From Corallococcus llansteffanensis (GTDB taxonomy: Bacteria; Myxococcota; Myxococcia; Myxococcales; Myxococcaceae), in contig NZ_RAWB01000001.1 in NCBI RefSeq assembly GCF_003612055.1, positions 1 through 64,000 of the forward strand: 64,000 nt of DNA, in the 5' to 3' direction. How positions within the stretch are numbered: position 1 is the first letter of the stretch; each line of letters opens with the position of its first letter. Below are positions 63,954-64,000 of the stretch, one piece after another. Made by a program: the position numbers and the translations under genes. The notes beneath the pieces were generated by a model. That model did no database searches, was not told the DNA's origin, and saw only the letters and a program-made list of their open reading frames with translations.

Positions 63954-64000
63954 GGGCGAAAGGTAGGGATGCTCCATTTCGGCCGTCTGGCAGGCGGGCG

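Overview
The window looks like a chromosomal segment of a myxobacterium of the Myxococcus/Corallococcus group. The DNA is very GC-rich with strong third-position GC bias, and it carries the complete gltD-gltJ gliding-motility cluster (agmU, aglT, pglI, agmK, agmX) together with nonribosomal peptide synthetase (NRPS) genes, many lipoproteins and Cys-rich exported proteins. No rRNA, CRISPR array or insertion sequence was seen; there is one tRNA (tRNA-Leu).

Layout. 1-1372: the 3' end of an NRPS gene (end of an adenylation domain, carrier domain, thioesterase). 1478-5678, minus: a four-gene operon with a HAD-UbiA fusion, DprE1-like and DprE2-like enzymes and a 2OG-Fe(II) oxygenase, which looks like a polyprenyl-phospho-D-arabinose pathway. 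5814-13429: mixed genes (di-heme cytochrome, SWIM/SNF2 ATPase, zinc-independent MDR oxidoreductase, exported protein, small zinc-ribbon protein). 13430-20230: an accessory region. Eroded genes (a SyrC-like hydrolase remnant and a cyclase-family pseudogene on the left, a broken NRPS fragment on the right) surround an intact four-gene cassette: a stand-alone A-T didomain, a SyrB2-type Fe/2OG halogenase with HxA instead of HxD, a cupin, and an alpha/beta hydrolase with a Cys nucleophile. This is the arrangement expected for making and shuttling a chlorinated amino acid, probably 4-chlorothreonine, on a carrier protein. The region ends at tRNA-Leu.

20730-26754: ffh, an Ig-like-domain lipoprotein, a conserved protein, a MORN-type exported protein and a Cys-rich lipoprotein. 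26989-51793, minus: the gliding-motility cluster, in transcriptional order gltD, gltE, gltF, gltG, gltH, an unnamed Arg/Gly-rich TPR protein, gltI (4091 codons) and gltJ. 52098-53771: an unknown gene and a DnaC/DnaI-like helicase-loader ATPase. 53796-56378: a large NHL-repeat lipoprotein. 56546-57739: lysC, divergent from a GldA/GldF/GldG-like ABC operon plus a DUF4340-type protein (57782-62400). 62408-63953: a metallophosphoesterase and a nucleotidyltransferase-like gene overlapping on the minus strand.

All functional calls come from reading protein motifs and recalling family sequences; no database search was run. Start codons were chosen from ribosome-binding sites, signal peptides and family N-termini and are stated where uncertain.
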